Positions 1 through 8,320 are shown, counted from the first letter of the stretch. The stretch: DNA of 64,000 nucleotides from Halobellus inordinatus (GCF_024464655.1 NZ_JANHAV010000003.1:1-64000); one strand, 5' to 3'. The notes: generated from the letters alone by a model not told the origin. A program made the numbers and translations.

Positions 1-531
1 TGCGACGAGGAACACGCCGACGCGATCGACAACGCGGTCTTCCCCGGCGCCCAGGGCGGCCCCCTGATGCACAACATCGCGGGCAAGGCCGTCGGGTTCA
101 AAGAAGCGCTCTCCGAGGAGTTCGACGAATACGCAGAACAGACGGTTACGAACGCCAAAGCGCTCGCCGACCAGTTGCAAGCGAACGGACTCAGCCTCGT
201 CTCTGGCGGCACTGACAACCACCTCGTGTTGGTCGACCTCCGACCCTCGCATCCCGACACGACGGGTAAAGACGTCGAGTCGGCACTCGAAGAGGCCGGG
301 ATCGTGATGAACGCGAATACGGTCCCCGGCGAGACGCGCTCGGCGTTCAACCCGAGCGGGATCCGCCTCGGGACGCCGGCGCTCACGACGCGTGGCTTCG
401 GCGAGGAGGCCACCCGCGAGGTCGGCGAACTCGTGGTCCGCGTGGTCGACAACTACGACGACGAGGACGTCGTGGCAGATGTCGCAGACCGCGTACAGGA
501 ACTCTGCGAGGAGTTCCCGCTCTACGAGTAA
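1..531 (+). CDS. glyA: Serine hydroxymethyltransferase (glycine hydroxymethyltransferase), 3' part only
   Basis: The reading frame is already open at base 1, so the gene starts outside the window; 176 C-terminal residues are present. It is a PLP enzyme that interconverts serine and glycine and loads one-carbon units onto (tetrahydro)folate in the cytosol. The first residues include FPGAQGGPLMHNIAGKAV, the segment downstream of the PLP lysine that is highly conserved in GlyA, and the TDNHLVLVDLR and GIRLGTPALTTRG motifs of the small C-terminal domain are intact. The next gene downstream is folD, which uses the methylene-folate produced here, so the pair forms a one-carbon module. A T-run follows the stop codon, so folD may have its own promoter. 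Confidence 0.95.
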   Translation, partial: CDEEHADAIDNAVFPGAQGGPLMHNIAGKAVGFKEALSEEFDEYAEQTVTNAKALADQLQANGLSLVSGGTDNHLVLVDLRPSHPDTTGKDVESALEEAGIVMNANTVPGETRSAFNPSGIRLGTPALTTRGFGEEATREVGELVVRVVDNYDDEDVVADVADRVQELCEEFPLYE

Positions 532-555
532 CGCTCCGAAACATACGACACGCCG

Positions 556-561
556 TTTTTT
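556..561 (+). terminator. Oligo-T terminator after glyA
   Basis: Six consecutive T residues lie 25 nt after the glyA stop codon in otherwise GC-rich DNA. Archaeal RNA polymerase terminates at such U-runs without needing a hairpin. A CACAC/GTGTG inverted repeat follows before folD. Confidence 0.45.
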
Positions 562-630
562 CGACGCATCTGCCTCGTTTTCAGCGCGGAAACCCACACG
601 TTTGAAGTGTGCTACCGACCCCTATAGCGT

Positions 631-1518
631 ATGACCGAGATCATCGACGGCAACGCCGTCGCCGAGGACATCCGGAACGGCCTCCTCGACAGCATCGAGA
701 CGCTGACCGACGCAGAGACGACGCCCTGTCTCGCCACCGTCCTGATGAACGACGACCCTGCGAGCCAGACGTACGTCTCGATGAAGCACAAAGACTGCGA
801 GGAAGTCGGAATCGCGACGCGTGATATCGAGATCGACCCCGAAGCCCCCGCAGACGAACTCTTCGGGACGGTCGACGAGCTGAACGCCGACCCCGAGGTA
901 CACGGCATCCTCGTCCAGATGCCGCTTCCGGACCACGTCGACGAGCGGGAGGTCCTGCGGCGTATCGACCCCGCGAAGGACGTCGACGGCTTCCACCCCG
1001 AAAACGTCGGTCGGCTCGTCGCCGGCAACGCTCGATACAAGCCCTGCACGCCCCACGGCGTCCAGAAACTCCTCGCCGCCGCGGACGTCGAAACCGAGGG
1101 CGCAGACGCCGTCGTCGTCGGTCGATCGAACATCGTCGGCAAACCGATGGCGAACCTCCTGATCCAGAAGGCCGAGGGCGGCAACGCGACCGTCACTGTC
1201 TGTCACTCCCGAACTGATGACCTCGCCGAAAAGACGCGTGCGGCCGACATCGTCATCGCCGCGGCTGGCGTCCCCGAGATGATCACCGGCGAGATGCTCT
1301 CGGAGGGGACCGTCGTGATCGACGTCGGAATCAACCGCGTCGAGACCGACGAGGGCTCCGAACTCGTCGGTGACGTCGACTACGAGAGTGCGAAAGAGAA
1401 GGCGAGCGCGATCACGCCCGTCCCGGGCGGCGTCGGGCCGATGACGCGCGCGATGCTCCTGTGGAACACGGTCAAGGCCGCAGGCGGCGTGGCCGGGATC
1501 GAGGTCGACCTGCCGTAG
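631..1518 (+). CDS. folD: Bifunctional methylenetetrahydrofolate dehydrogenase / methenyltetrahydrofolate cyclohydrolase
   Basis: FolD catalyses the NAD(P)-dependent oxidation of 5,10-methylene-THF and hydrolysis of methenyl-THF to 10-formyl-THF. The 295-residue length is normal for the family. Visible signatures are TYVSMKHKDCEEVG with the catalytic Y48-x3-K52, VQMPLPDHV, the CTPHG motif, the nucleotide-binding GRSNIVGKPMANLL loop and the C-terminal PVPGGVGPMTRAML. It sits directly downstream of glyA, consistent with a shared folate one-carbon role; many archaea use methanopterin instead, and the presence of folD fits the folate usage of haloarchaea. The start chosen is the first ATG, about 100 nt after the glyA stop. 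Confidence 0.95.
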   Translation: MTEIIDGNAVAEDIRNGLLDSIETLTDAETTPCLATVLMNDDPASQTYVSMKHKDCEEVGIATRDIEIDPEAPADELFGTVDELNADPEVHGILVQMPLPDHVDEREVLRRIDPAKDVDGFHPENVGRLVAGNARYKPCTPHGVQKLLAAADVETEGADAVVVGRSNIVGKPMANLLIQKAEGGNATVTVCHSRTDDLAEKTRAADIVIAAAGVPEMITGEMLSEGTVVIDVGINRVETDEGSELVGDVDYESAKEKASAITPVPGGVGPMTRAMLLWNTVKAAGGVAGIEVDLP

Positions 1519-1559
1519 GCCGCGGGCGACTCCCTGTTACGACATCGTCGTCCCGCTTT

Positions 1560-1982
1560 TCAGCCACCGAAACCGCTCGGTCCCCCCGGGCCGCTCGGGC
1601 CGTCTGTACCCCGTGGTTGGGACGGTCCGCCACCCGCGATCGTCGTGTGAGTGGCTTCCGGCCGTGGTTCGCCTTCTTCGCCGTCGACGAATCGGACGAA
1701 CGAGAGGTAAAACGGTCGTCCGCACGGACTCTTCGCAGTCGGATCTTCGACGTCGTCCGCGTCGCTCCGCTCACCCGTCCACCGCAGAGCGTCGACCTCG
1801 TCGCCACCCTCGCCACAGACGAAGCGGACGCCGTCGGTCGCCTCGAAATCCTCGTCGGGCTCGGCGTACTCCCACCCGGCGAGCGGGTAGGGTGTGACGG
1901 ACTTATCAGCGAGGTAGCCCTCCCGTTCCAGTTCGACGACGGCACCGCAGTGTGGACAGTAGTACGTGACCGGATAGCTCAT
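1560..1982 (-). CDS. Small zinc-ribbon protein of unknown function
   Basis: The 140-residue protein starts MSYPVTYYCPHCGAVVELER and carries an N-terminal CPHC pair, a later RFVCGEGG cysteine and a C-terminal CGRPFY, which together look like a zinc-ribbon-type domain; the last ~25 residues are a Gly/Pro/Ser-rich tail. An in-frame ATG 60 nt upstream would add 20 basic residues unlike the rest of the acidic protein, so the internal ATG beside the zinc motif was chosen. It is transcribed convergently with folD. I do not recognise a named family; a role in nucleic-acid or protein binding is only a guess from the ribbon. Confidence 0.65.
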   Translation of the reverse strand: MSYPVTYYCPHCGAVVELEREGYLADKSVTPYPLAGWEYAEPDEDFEATDGVRFVCGEGGDEVDALRWTGERSDADDVEDPTAKSPCGRPFYLSFVRFVDGEEGEPRPEATHTTIAGGGPSQPRGTDGPSGPGGPSGFGG

Positions 1983-2064
1983 TACGCAGGTAACGGGCTC
2001 GAATGGACTTAACGCCCGCGCCGACAGGGATTTACGCCGCATCGAACGCTCGAAATCGGAGACC

Positions 2065-2148
2065 TATAGTAGCATTTGCAAGTCTTCACGCATCGGATCG
2101 TTCGCTGTCGTGCGATCAGATGAGCAATCAGTTGCAAATGCTACCATA
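2065..2148. repeat. 84-bp near-palindromic foldback (MITE-like) element
   Basis: The outer 19 bases of each end are inverted repeats matching at 17 of 19 positions (core TAGCATTTGCAA / TTGCAAATGCTA). Pairing continues imperfectly inward for about 36 bp on each side around a 12-nt loop. It contains no ORF and is more A/T-rich than its surroundings. A short TA or ATAG repeat at both edges could be a target duplication. It lies between the zinc-ribbon gene and the HAD hydrolase gene. A long hairpin terminator is the alternative reading. Confidence 0.5.
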
Positions 2149-2263
2149 GAGTTCAAATACGATCGGGGGACCAGCGACCGCGTGCGTTGACAACGGCCGG
2201 GAGACGTGACGCGGGAGTGCGGCACGGCGTCTCGCCGGAACGCGGGTGCCGCCTGTTCGCCAG

Positions 2264-2842
2264 CTACTCTGAGACGGTCGATGTAGCGGACCGCTCGTCG
2301 ACGTAGCGGAACGCGACGCCCGCGCGTCGGGCCGCCTCCTCGTCTCGCTGGGAGTCGCCGACGAACACGGCGTCCGCTGGGTCCACATCGATCTGACGGA
2401 GCGTTTCGAGCAGCGGCTCCGGGTCGGGTTTCCGAGTCGCCACGGTGTCGCGTCCGACGACGGCGTCGACGTGGGGATCGAGTCCGTGAACGTCGAGCGC
2501 GGTCCGACAGGCGTCTTCGCAGTTCAGCGAGCAGACGCCCTCTGCTTGGTACTGGCCGACTTCGTCGGCGTGCGGAAGCCGTTCGGAACGCTGTGCGCCG
2601 TCGCGCTCGTGGCTCGCGATGACGGTCTCGACGTCGTCGCGGAGCCCTGACTCGTCGGCGAGCTCCAGGAGTTCCCAGAGATCGATCCCGGCGGCGTCGA
2701 TCCCGGCGTTTTCGAACACCGTGGCGACGTCACCGGTGACGGTCTCCCAGTCCACAGGGAGGTGTACGAGGGTCCCGTCCAGATCCCAGACGACGGCATC
2801 GAACTCCTCGAGGGACGGCACCTGTATCGGGTGGTTCGTCAT
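2264..2842 (-). CDS. HAD-superfamily phosphatase (phosphoglycolate-phosphatase-like)
   Basis: A 192-residue haloacid-dehalogenase hydrolase. Motif I is VVWDLDGTLVHL (nucleophile D19, acid/base D21). The conserved lysine lies in TRKPDPEPLL, and motif IV is FVGDSQRDEEAARRAG. A helical cap occupies roughly residues 35-100. Such enzymes dephosphorylate small phosphometabolites such as phosphoglycolate or sugar phosphates; the substrate cannot be told from sequence. It reads on the same strand as the alaX gene upstream with about 60 bp between them, and the foldback element lies downstream. Confidence 0.8.
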   Translation of the reverse strand: MTNHPIQVPSLEEFDAVVWDLDGTLVHLPVDWETVTGDVATVFENAGIDAAGIDLWELLELADESGLRDDVETVIASHERDGAQRSERLPHADEVGQYQAEGVCSLNCEDACRTALDVHGLDPHVDAVVGRDTVATRKPDPEPLLETLRQIDVDPADAVFVGDSQRDEEAARRAGVAFRYVDERSATSTVSE

Positions 2843-2902
2843 TAGTGGTCGTAGGAGCGCGAGGTGAAAAGGCGCTTCGGAAGACCTGACGCTTCGGAAG
2901 GC

Positions 2903-4108
2903 CTACTCCGCAGATTCCCACTCGCGAAGCGCCTCACGGACGTCTGCGGGGTCGGCGTCGAGACCGCCACCCTGTGCGAACGGCGGCCCGCCTCCGCCGC
3001 CGCCTCCGTACTCGTCGGTGACGGCATCGACGACGTCGCCTGCGTGGACACCGCTCTCGGATCCGGCCGCGACGACGACGTAGGGTCGCTCGTCGCCACC
3101 GACAGCACCGACGACGCCCGCGTCGTCGACCGCTTCTTTCGCCGCCTCGCCAGCGTCGTTGGGATCGACGCCGTCGAGCACGCCGAGTCGCCACGTCGCA
3201 CCCTGCTTCTCGACGGCTTCGAAGCCGTCGATCGCGTCAGCGACGGCCGCCTGTTCGAGTTCGCGAACGCGGTCCTGGAGATCGTCGCGCTCGGACCGGA
3301 CCGCGACTGCCGTCTCCGCGAGGTCGTCGACGTTCGTTTCGAGCGCCGCCGCGGTCTGCCGGAGCGCGCGGTGCCGCTCTGCGCTACGGTCGATACCACC
3401 CGGTCCGACAGCGAACTCGACGCGAGTGAGTCCCTCGCCCGGATTCGACCGATCGAGGACCGTGACCGGGCCGATCTCTCGCGTGTTCCCGACGTGGGTG
3501 CCCCCACAGGCGGCGACGTCCCAGCCGTCGATGTCGACGATTCGGACCGTGTCGGCGTCATCCATCACACCTTCTTCGGTCTTGGTGTTGAACGCGACGT
3601 CCTCGCGAGCCGTCGCTTCCTCGGTCGGGACTTCCTCCCAGCTCACGTCCAGGGAGTCCCACACGGCTCGGTTGGTCAGCCGTTCGAGCTCGACGAGCGT
3701 CTCGTCGTCGATGTCGGTCGGCGTGGTGAAGTCCACGCGAACCTTCTCCTCGGCGATGTCGAAGCCGCCGTAGCCGAGATCCTCGAGGAGGCGACGTCCC
3801 GCCCCGTAGAGCACGTGGCTCGCCGTGTGAGCGCGCATACAGTAGGTGCGGAAGTCGTCGTCGATCACACCGGAGACTGTGTCGCCGACCTCGAAGTCGG
3901 GCGAGGACGCAAGCGTGTGGTGCACGGCGTCGCCGTCGTCTTGTACGTCGACGACCCGGATGCCGTCGATCGTTCCTCTGTCCGCAGGCTGTCCGCCGCT
4001 CTCGGCGTAAAAGTACGTGGTGTCGAGCGTCACCGTCCGGTCGTCGAGAGCGACGACCTCGGCGGTGAACTCGCGAACCTCGGGATCTGCCGGGGCACGT
4101 GTTCGCAT
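2903..4108 (-). CDS. alaX: Alanyl-tRNA editing protein AlaX (long form, with DHHA1 domain)
   Basis: A free-standing trans-editing deacylase that hydrolyses Ser-tRNA(Ala)/Gly-tRNA(Ala). The N-terminal half resembles the AlaRS C-terminal region: YFYAESGGQPADRG, then zinc ligands H94 and H98 in HTASH and C201/H205 in CGGTHVG. A coiled segment (about 250-300) follows, and the C-terminus is a DHHA1-type domain ending in a seven-glycine stretch and PPFAQGGG. At 401 residues it is the long (AlaX-L) type; the AlaRS catalytic core is absent. The frame is open for 60 codons further upstream, but those codons overlap the aMBF1 gene and are not AlaX-like, so MRTRAPADPE is taken as the start. Confidence 0.9.
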   Translation of the reverse strand: MRTRAPADPEVREFTAEVVALDDRTVTLDTTYFYAESGGQPADRGTIDGIRVVDVQDDGDAVHHTLASSPDFEVGDTVSGVIDDDFRTYCMRAHTASHVLYGAGRRLLEDLGYGGFDIAEEKVRVDFTTPTDIDDETLVELERLTNRAVWDSLDVSWEEVPTEEATAREDVAFNTKTEEGVMDDADTVRIVDIDGWDVAACGGTHVGNTREIGPVTVLDRSNPGEGLTRVEFAVGPGGIDRSAERHRALRQTAAALETNVDDLAETAVAVRSERDDLQDRVRELEQAAVADAIDGFEAVEKQGATWRLGVLDGVDPNDAGEAAKEAVDDAGVVGAVGGDERPYVVVAAGSESGVHAGDVVDAVTDEYGGGGGGGPPFAQGGGLDADPADVREALREWESAE

Positions 4109-4184
4109 ACGAGCCGCTGAGGGTGTCGGGAGACAAAAATGGTGGCAGTTCACCCGCCCGATGCGCCGTCGCGTCGAGGGCCGA

Positions 4185-4712
4185 CTACTCGTCGACCAGT
4201 TCGACGCCGAGCCGCTCTTCGAGCGCTCGGACGAGTGACCCGCCGACGCCAGCGCGCGTCGCACGCCCCTGCTCGACGGCGACGACATCGGCCTCTTCGA
4301 CGCCGAGTTCGGCCGCCAACTCCTCGGTCGTCAGTCCCGCGTCCTGTCGTGCCGCCTCGACGCGATCCCCGTAGCCGGTGACGAGGTAGGGGAGCCGGTC
4401 CTGCTCGTAGTCAGTTCCCTCTTTCTCCCAGTGGCTCGCGTCGCCTTTCGCCTGGTCGTATATCCGCGCCTGTTTCTGGGCCGCGCGCTTGCTGCGGGAC
4501 GTCTCGGAGTCGTCGTAGCCGGCCCCGGAGTCCGCTCCCGAGGACGCGCTGGTCGTCTTTTGCGAGTCGTCGTGTGGCGCACAGTCCTCACAGACGAGGA
4601 GTTCCGCGCCGGCGACGTTGGCCCGGCGGAGATTGCCGGTCGAGCGACCGCAGAGTTCGCAGCTGTCGCCGTCGCCACCGCCGCTTCCGCTTCCGGTGGA
4701 GTATTTGGGCAT
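4185..4712 (-). CDS. Archaeal multiprotein-bridging factor 1 homologue (aMBF1)
   Basis: This 175-residue protein has the aMBF1 layout: start MPKYSTG, an N-terminal zinc ribbon (CELCG ... VCEDC, residues about 18-45), a Ser/Asp-rich linker, and a C-terminal Cro/XRE-type helix-turn-helix (residues about 110-170, LTTEELAAELGVEEADVVAVE). aMBF1 is a general transcription-associated factor in archaea that also associates with ribosomes. The preceding in-frame ATG (7 codons earlier) would lie within the likely transcript start region, so the MPKYS start is used; a TATA box lies 23-30 nt before it, indicating a leaderless mRNA. Confidence 0.88.
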   Translation of the reverse strand: MPKYSTGSGSGGGDGDSCELCGRSTGNLRRANVAGAELLVCEDCAPHDDSQKTTSASSGADSGAGYDDSETSRSKRAAQKQARIYDQAKGDASHWEKEGTDYEQDRLPYLVTGYGDRVEAARQDAGLTTEELAAELGVEEADVVAVEQGRATRAGVGGSLVRALEERLGVELVDE

Positions 4713-4734
4713 AGCACTCCGTACTGGCTCCACA

Positions 4735-4742
4735 GTTTAAAA
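4735..4742 (-). promoter_or_regulatory. TATA box for the aMBF1 gene
   Basis: The minus strand reads TTTTAAAC 23-30 nt before the ATG, a near-consensus halophile TATA element that places the transcript start at or next to the start codon. Confidence 0.65.
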
Positions 4743-4866
4743 CGTAGCCCCGTCGACGCCGCGCCGCCTGCGCCGCCTGTTGCCGGGGCTGACAGCCGTC
4801 GGCGACTTTCGGAACCGAGCGCGACGGCCGTGGCTATCGAGTGTAGCTTCGGAAGGATTGTGCGTG

Positions 4867-4895
4867 GGTGCTGTGTCCCCGAAGGGATGAGCACC
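4867..4895. other. Hairpin downstream of tRNA-Leu
   Basis: GGTGCT pairs with AGCACC and, inside it, TCCC pairs with GGGA around a CGAA loop. It lies about 33 nt beyond the 3' end of the minus-strand tRNA and could act in 3' processing or termination. No T-run follows on the minus strand, so the role is uncertain. Confidence 0.35.
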
Positions 4896-4927
4896 TGCAT
4901 CGAGTGGCGGATTTGTCCGCCGTGCGA

Positions 4928-5012
4928 TGCGTGGGACCGGATTTGAACCGGCGGACCCCTATGGGACAGCGCCCTCAACGCTGCGCCGTTGGCCTAGCTT
5001 GGCTACCCACGC
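4928..5012 (-). tRNA. tRNA-Leu (anticodon GAG)
   Basis: On the minus strand an 85-nt class II tRNA folds with a GCGTGGG/CCCACGC acceptor stem, D arm, anticodon stem CAGCG/CGCTG enclosing loop TTGAGGG (anticodon GAG), a long variable arm TCCCATAGGGG, and T arm CCGCCGGTTCAAATCCGG. The discriminator base is A and CCA is not encoded. It reads leucine CUC/CUU codons. Confidence 0.95.
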
Positions 5013-5051
5013 TCGCAGTGTCGTATCGTGCAATCACTGGTTGTCCGGGGT

Positions 5052-5059
5052 AATTTAAA
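5052..5059 (-). promoter_or_regulatory. TATA box for tRNA-Leu
   Basis: The minus strand shows TTTAAATT about 40-47 nt before the tRNA 5' end, consistent with a short 5' leader removed by RNase P. Confidence 0.5.
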
Positions 5060-5133
5060 TGAGTTTCCTTTCGACGGCGGGAGTCGCTTCTCGCAGCCGG
5101 CACCGTTTTTACCGCTCCGTCCGGCCATCAGGT

Positions 5134-5694
5134 ATGGAACTGCGTGCCCGCGATCACGTTCTCGAACTCACGACGGCACTCACGGTGGTTTCGCTCGCCG
5201 CGGTGTTCGGAGCCGTGCTCGGTGCGATCCCTCCGTCTGTCGTCCCTGAGGCGCCTGCAACGCTACTCGAGGCGATTCCGCATATCAACGCTGCACTCAG
5301 CACGGCCGCGATCGTAACGATCCTCCTCGGCGTGCGCTTCATCCGGCAGGGCGATGTCGGTCGACACCGCGCGATGATGCTCACGACGCTCGGGCTGTTC
5401 GTCGCGTTCCTCGTGCTCTACCTCTACCGGCTCATTCTCGTGGGCACCGCCGACTTTCCCGGACCGGAGACCGTCTACCAGTTCGTCTATCTGCCGACGC
5501 TCGCGGTCCACATCCTGCTCGCGATCGTCTGCATCCCGCTGTTGTACTACGTGCTGTTGCTCGCGGTCACACGTTCGATCCCCGAGATCTACGACTCCGC
5601 GCATAGACGAATCGGTCGCATCGCCGCCTCACTGTGGCTGGTCTCTTTTTTCCTCGGCGACGTCGTCTACGTGATGCTGTACGTCGTGTACTGA
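5134..5694 (+). CDS. DUF420 family integral membrane protein
   Basis: The 186-residue protein has five hydrophobic helices (about residues 10-30, 47-68, 80-102, 118-142, 160-182) and the DUF420 pattern of short conserved loops: PHINAALSTAAIVTILLGVRFI and GDVGRHRAMMLTTLGLFVAFLVLYLYR. DUF420 proteins are often found near cytochrome oxidase genes and are thought to be linked to haem-copper oxidase biogenesis, but no such gene is visible here. The ATG chosen lies about 21-30 nt after a GTTTTTACC TATA-like element; an ATG 75 nt upstream would add a non-membranous Ser/Arg-rich tail. Confidence 0.8.
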   Translation: MELRARDHVLELTTALTVVSLAAVFGAVLGAIPPSVVPEAPATLLEAIPHINAALSTAAIVTILLGVRFIRQGDVGRHRAMMLTTLGLFVAFLVLYLYRLILVGTADFPGPETVYQFVYLPTLAVHILLAIVCIPLLYYVLLLAVTRSIPEIYDSAHRRIGRIAASLWLVSFFLGDVVYVMLYVVY

Positions 5695-5724
5695 TACCGT
5701 CGGACCTACGATGTGAATATTCTC

Positions 5725-5742
5725 GGCACCCGCCGGGGTGCC
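5725..5742. other. Perfect 7-bp hairpin between DUF420 and MoaD-like genes
   Basis: GGCACCC and GGGTGCC form a perfect stem around a GCCG loop, 31 nt after the DUF420 stop. It is a candidate transcript-end structure. Confidence 0.35.
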
Positions 5743-5830
5743 ACACTACTTCTCGAACGTCTATCCGGCAGTACGAGGCTCCGAACATATTCGGCGGTAT
5801 CGACATATGGATCGGCGGTCTACAAAGAGT

Positions 5831-6223
5831 ATGGCGCAGCCTCAGGCTCGGTCGACGACGGAGACGACCGTCGACGTGCGCGCGACGGGCCACGTCCGCG
5901 ACGCGCTCGGTAAGTCACAGCTCACGTACACCTTCGAGGGCGACACGCTACGCGAGTTCGTCGAGGAGTTCTTCGCGGAGTACGACGTCCGCGACCTCGT
6001 GATCGCCGAAACCGACGCCGACTCGACCACTCGGGGCTGGGCGCCCATCGACGCGGCCGACGTCCCCGGGCATCTCCGAAAGAATCCGGACGGCGAACGA
6101 ACGCGCGCTTACGCGCGAATCCTGATCAACGGGCAGTTCAACGAGAATCTCGACGGGTTCGATACGGAACTACAAGACGGCGACAGAGTCGCGCTCGTCT
6201 ATCCGTTCCTCTTCTGTCTGTAG
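5831..6223 (+). CDS. MoaD/ThiS-like beta-grasp protein without a C-terminal GG
   Basis: At 130 residues it is longer than ordinary MoaD or SAMP proteins. The N-terminal part (VDVRATGHVRDALGKSQLTYTF) and the C-terminal part (ARILINGQFNENLDGFDTELQDGDRVALVYPFLFC) match the two ends of a MoaD/ThiS ubiquitin fold, separated by an insertion around residues 55-90. It ends FLFCL rather than the diglycine needed for adenylation or thiocarboxylation, so it is unlikely to be a sulfur carrier in the usual way; a structural or tungsten-oxidoreductase-associated paralogue is possible. The chosen ATG follows a TATA-like ACATATGG by about 25-30 nt. Confidence 0.65.
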   Translation: MAQPQARSTTETTVDVRATGHVRDALGKSQLTYTFEGDTLREFVEEFFAEYDVRDLVIAETDADSTTRGWAPIDAADVPGHLRKNPDGERTRAYARILINGQFNENLDGFDTELQDGDRVALVYPFLFCL

Positions 6224-6252
6224 CCCGTCGCTGTCTGACAGTACTGTAAGGA

Positions 6253-6291
6253 GACTGCAGAACGTTGCCGTCGACGGGACTGCAGAACGTT
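6253..6291. repeat. 14-bp tandem direct repeat at the purF 3' end
   Basis: GACTGCAGAACGTT occurs twice with a 25-nt period; the second copy overlaps the purF stop codon. It lies in the gap between two convergent genes and looks like a small duplication. Confidence 0.6.
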
Positions 6292-7864
6292 AGTCGTCGG
6301 CGTGGGCGGGCTCACCCTCGCCGATGACCGGGCGCTGGACGTCGCGGTCGGTCTCCTCGCCCTCGATGTCGTAAGGATACTCGCCGGTGACGCAGCCGAG
6401 ACAGAGATCGAGTTTCGACGCTCCGAGAACGTCGGCGACGGAGTCGACCGAGAGGTAGCCGAGACTGTCGGCGCCGATCTCCTCGCAGATCTCCTCGATC
6501 GAGCGATCGGCCGCGATGAGTTCCTCACGGGAAGCCATATCGATCCCCATATAACACGGCGCGACGATCGGCGGCGCACCGATGCGGACGTGGACCTCCT
6601 CTGCGCCGGCGTCCCGGAGCAACGAGACGAGCTGTCGGGACGTCGTTCCGCGGACGATGCTGTCGTCGATGATCGTGACCGAGCGTCCCTCGATGGTGCT
6701 CTTGATGGGGTTGAGCTTCAGTCGGACCGCGCGCTCGCGCTCGTCCTGCGTCGGCATAATGAACGTCCGGCCGACGTAGCGGTTCTTCATCAGCCCCTCT
6801 GCGAACTCGACGGCGTCTTCTCCTTCGTCGCGCGCTGTCCCGTCGGCGGTCATCTCGTTGGCCGCCTCGGCGTAACCGGAAGCGAACGCGCGGCCGGAGT
6901 CTGGGACGGGCAACACGACGTCCGTCTCGACGCCGGACTCCTCCCAGAGCTTTCGCCCGAGGTCGCGACGGGCCTCGTAGACGAGCGTGTCGTCGATGAC
7001 CGAGTCCGGGCGGGCGAAGTAGACGTGTTCGAAGAAGCAGTGGGCGGTGTCGTCGTTCTCGACGAGTTGATAGGTGTCGTATCCGGAACCGTCCGGTTCG
7101 AGGACGACGAGTTCGCCCGGTCGAACGTCCCGGACGAGTTCGCCGCCGAGCGTGTCGATCGCTGCGGACTCGGAGGCGACGACGTAGCCGTCCTCCAGTT
7201 CGCCGATGCAGAGTGGACGATTCCCCTGCGGGTCGCGGACGGCGAGGACGGTCTCGTCGTGCATAATCGTCAGCGCGTACGAGCCGTGGATTCGATCCAT
7301 CGTCCGCTTGACGGCGCGGACGAGATCGGCCTCCAGAAGATTCCGCGCGAGGTCGTGAGCGATGACCTCCGTATCGCCGTCGGACGTGAACGCGTGGCCC
7401 AGATCGGCGAGTTCCTCGCGGATCTCGTCGGCGTTGACGAGATTGCCGTTGTGTGAGAGCCCGAGCGACCCGGACTTGAACGAGACCGAAAACGGCTGGG
7501 CACAGGAGGCGTTGACGCCGCCCGAGGTGGGGTAGCGGACGTGACCGATTCCAGTCTGTCCCGCCAGCGAGTCGAGGTCGGACTCGTCGAAGGCGTCCCC
7601 GACGAGGCCCATCTCGACGTGGCTGTGCTGTTGGAAGCCGTCGTGAGTGACGATTCCCGCGGACTCCTGCCCGCGGTGCTGGAGCGCATACAGCGAGTAG
7701 TACAGCGGACGTGCGGCCGCCCGCTCATCGAGCGCGACACCGACGACACCGCACTTCTCGGTCGGACCGGAGAGGTCCGCGCTCGTCGGTGTCCCGTGTG
7801 TCGGTCCCGCGTTCGTCGTCTCGCGTCCGGGAGTGGGGTTCGAAGGGTCCCGCCCGTCAGGCAT
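6290..7864 (-). CDS. purF: Amidophosphoribosyltransferase
   Basis: PurF makes phosphoribosylamine from PRPP and glutamine, the first committed step of purine synthesis. The N-terminal nucleophile hydrolase domain begins at C38 (EKCGVVGVALDE, then LYALQHRGQESAGI), so a 37-residue propeptide would be removed to expose the cysteine. The C-terminal PRTase domain has the PRPP loop VTIIDDSIVRGTTSRQ. Near the C-terminus, LCLGCVTGEYPYDI contains cysteines of the type that bind an iron-sulfur cluster in some PurF proteins. Length is 524 residues. A GTTTTTAG TATA-like box about 30 nt upstream on the minus strand supports the start. Confidence 0.95.
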   Translation of the reverse strand: MPDGRDPSNPTPGRETTNAGPTHGTPTSADLSGPTEKCGVVGVALDERAAARPLYYSLYALQHRGQESAGIVTHDGFQQHSHVEMGLVGDAFDESDLDSLAGQTGIGHVRYPTSGGVNASCAQPFSVSFKSGSLGLSHNGNLVNADEIREELADLGHAFTSDGDTEVIAHDLARNLLEADLVRAVKRTMDRIHGSYALTIMHDETVLAVRDPQGNRPLCIGELEDGYVVASESAAIDTLGGELVRDVRPGELVVLEPDGSGYDTYQLVENDDTAHCFFEHVYFARPDSVIDDTLVYEARRDLGRKLWEESGVETDVVLPVPDSGRAFASGYAEAANEMTADGTARDEGEDAVEFAEGLMKNRYVGRTFIMPTQDERERAVRLKLNPIKSTIEGRSVTIIDDSIVRGTTSRQLVSLLRDAGAEEVHVRIGAPPIVAPCYMGIDMASREELIAADRSIEEICEEIGADSLGYLSVDSVADVLGASKLDLCLGCVTGEYPYDIEGEETDRDVQRPVIGEGEPAHADD

Positions 7865-7969
7865 ATGCGAGGATACGGATGCCGGGGGCTAAAAACCCGT
7901 CCATATGCTACCTTCGTCCGATAATCCGGGGTAGAATGCACACACACGTGTATACCCGGGTGGCCGCTA

Positions 7970-8320
7970 TCAACCGAGGAAGGCGCCGTTCGATCGTCGG
8001 TAGTAGGTGGTCGTTCCACCGTCGGTTTCGATCCGTTTCGACGCGAGGAACTCTGCGTCGCGCAGGTTTATCACGGCTTCGCGGACCTGGCGCTCAGTCA
8101 CATCCATCGGTGCGACGTCGACCTCGTCGTCATCGTCGTCCTCGCAGTCGCTCCACGTGTCAGTTTCGGGCGTGACGACGGTGCCACCGTCTGCGAGGAG
8201 GTCGTGGAGTTCGAGGACGGTGTAGGCTCGCGGTTCGACGGCGTCGAGGAACTCTGCGACCGAACGTTCGACTTCGGTCCACTGCTTACCGGACTCCCAC
8301 TCGTCGTCACTGATAGGCAT
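7970..8320 (-). CDS. Haloarchaeal conserved protein, winged-helix-like
   Basis: A 116-residue acidic protein. Helices around residues 15-45 (VERSVAEFLDAVEPRAYTVLE), a very acidic Asp stretch at about 60-68, and a C-terminal segment (TERQVREAVINLRDAEFLAS then ETDGGTTTYYRRS) give the helix-helix-wing pattern of a small DNA-binding domain. No named family is recognised. It sits between purF and dnaK on the same strand, with 150 bp to the end of dnaK and about 105 bp to purF. Confidence 0.65.
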   Translation of the reverse strand: MPISDDEWESGKQWTEVERSVAEFLDAVEPRAYTVLELHDLLADGGTVVTPETDTWSDCEDDDDDEVDVAPMDVTERQVREAVINLRDAEFLASKRIETDGGTTTYYRRSNGAFLG

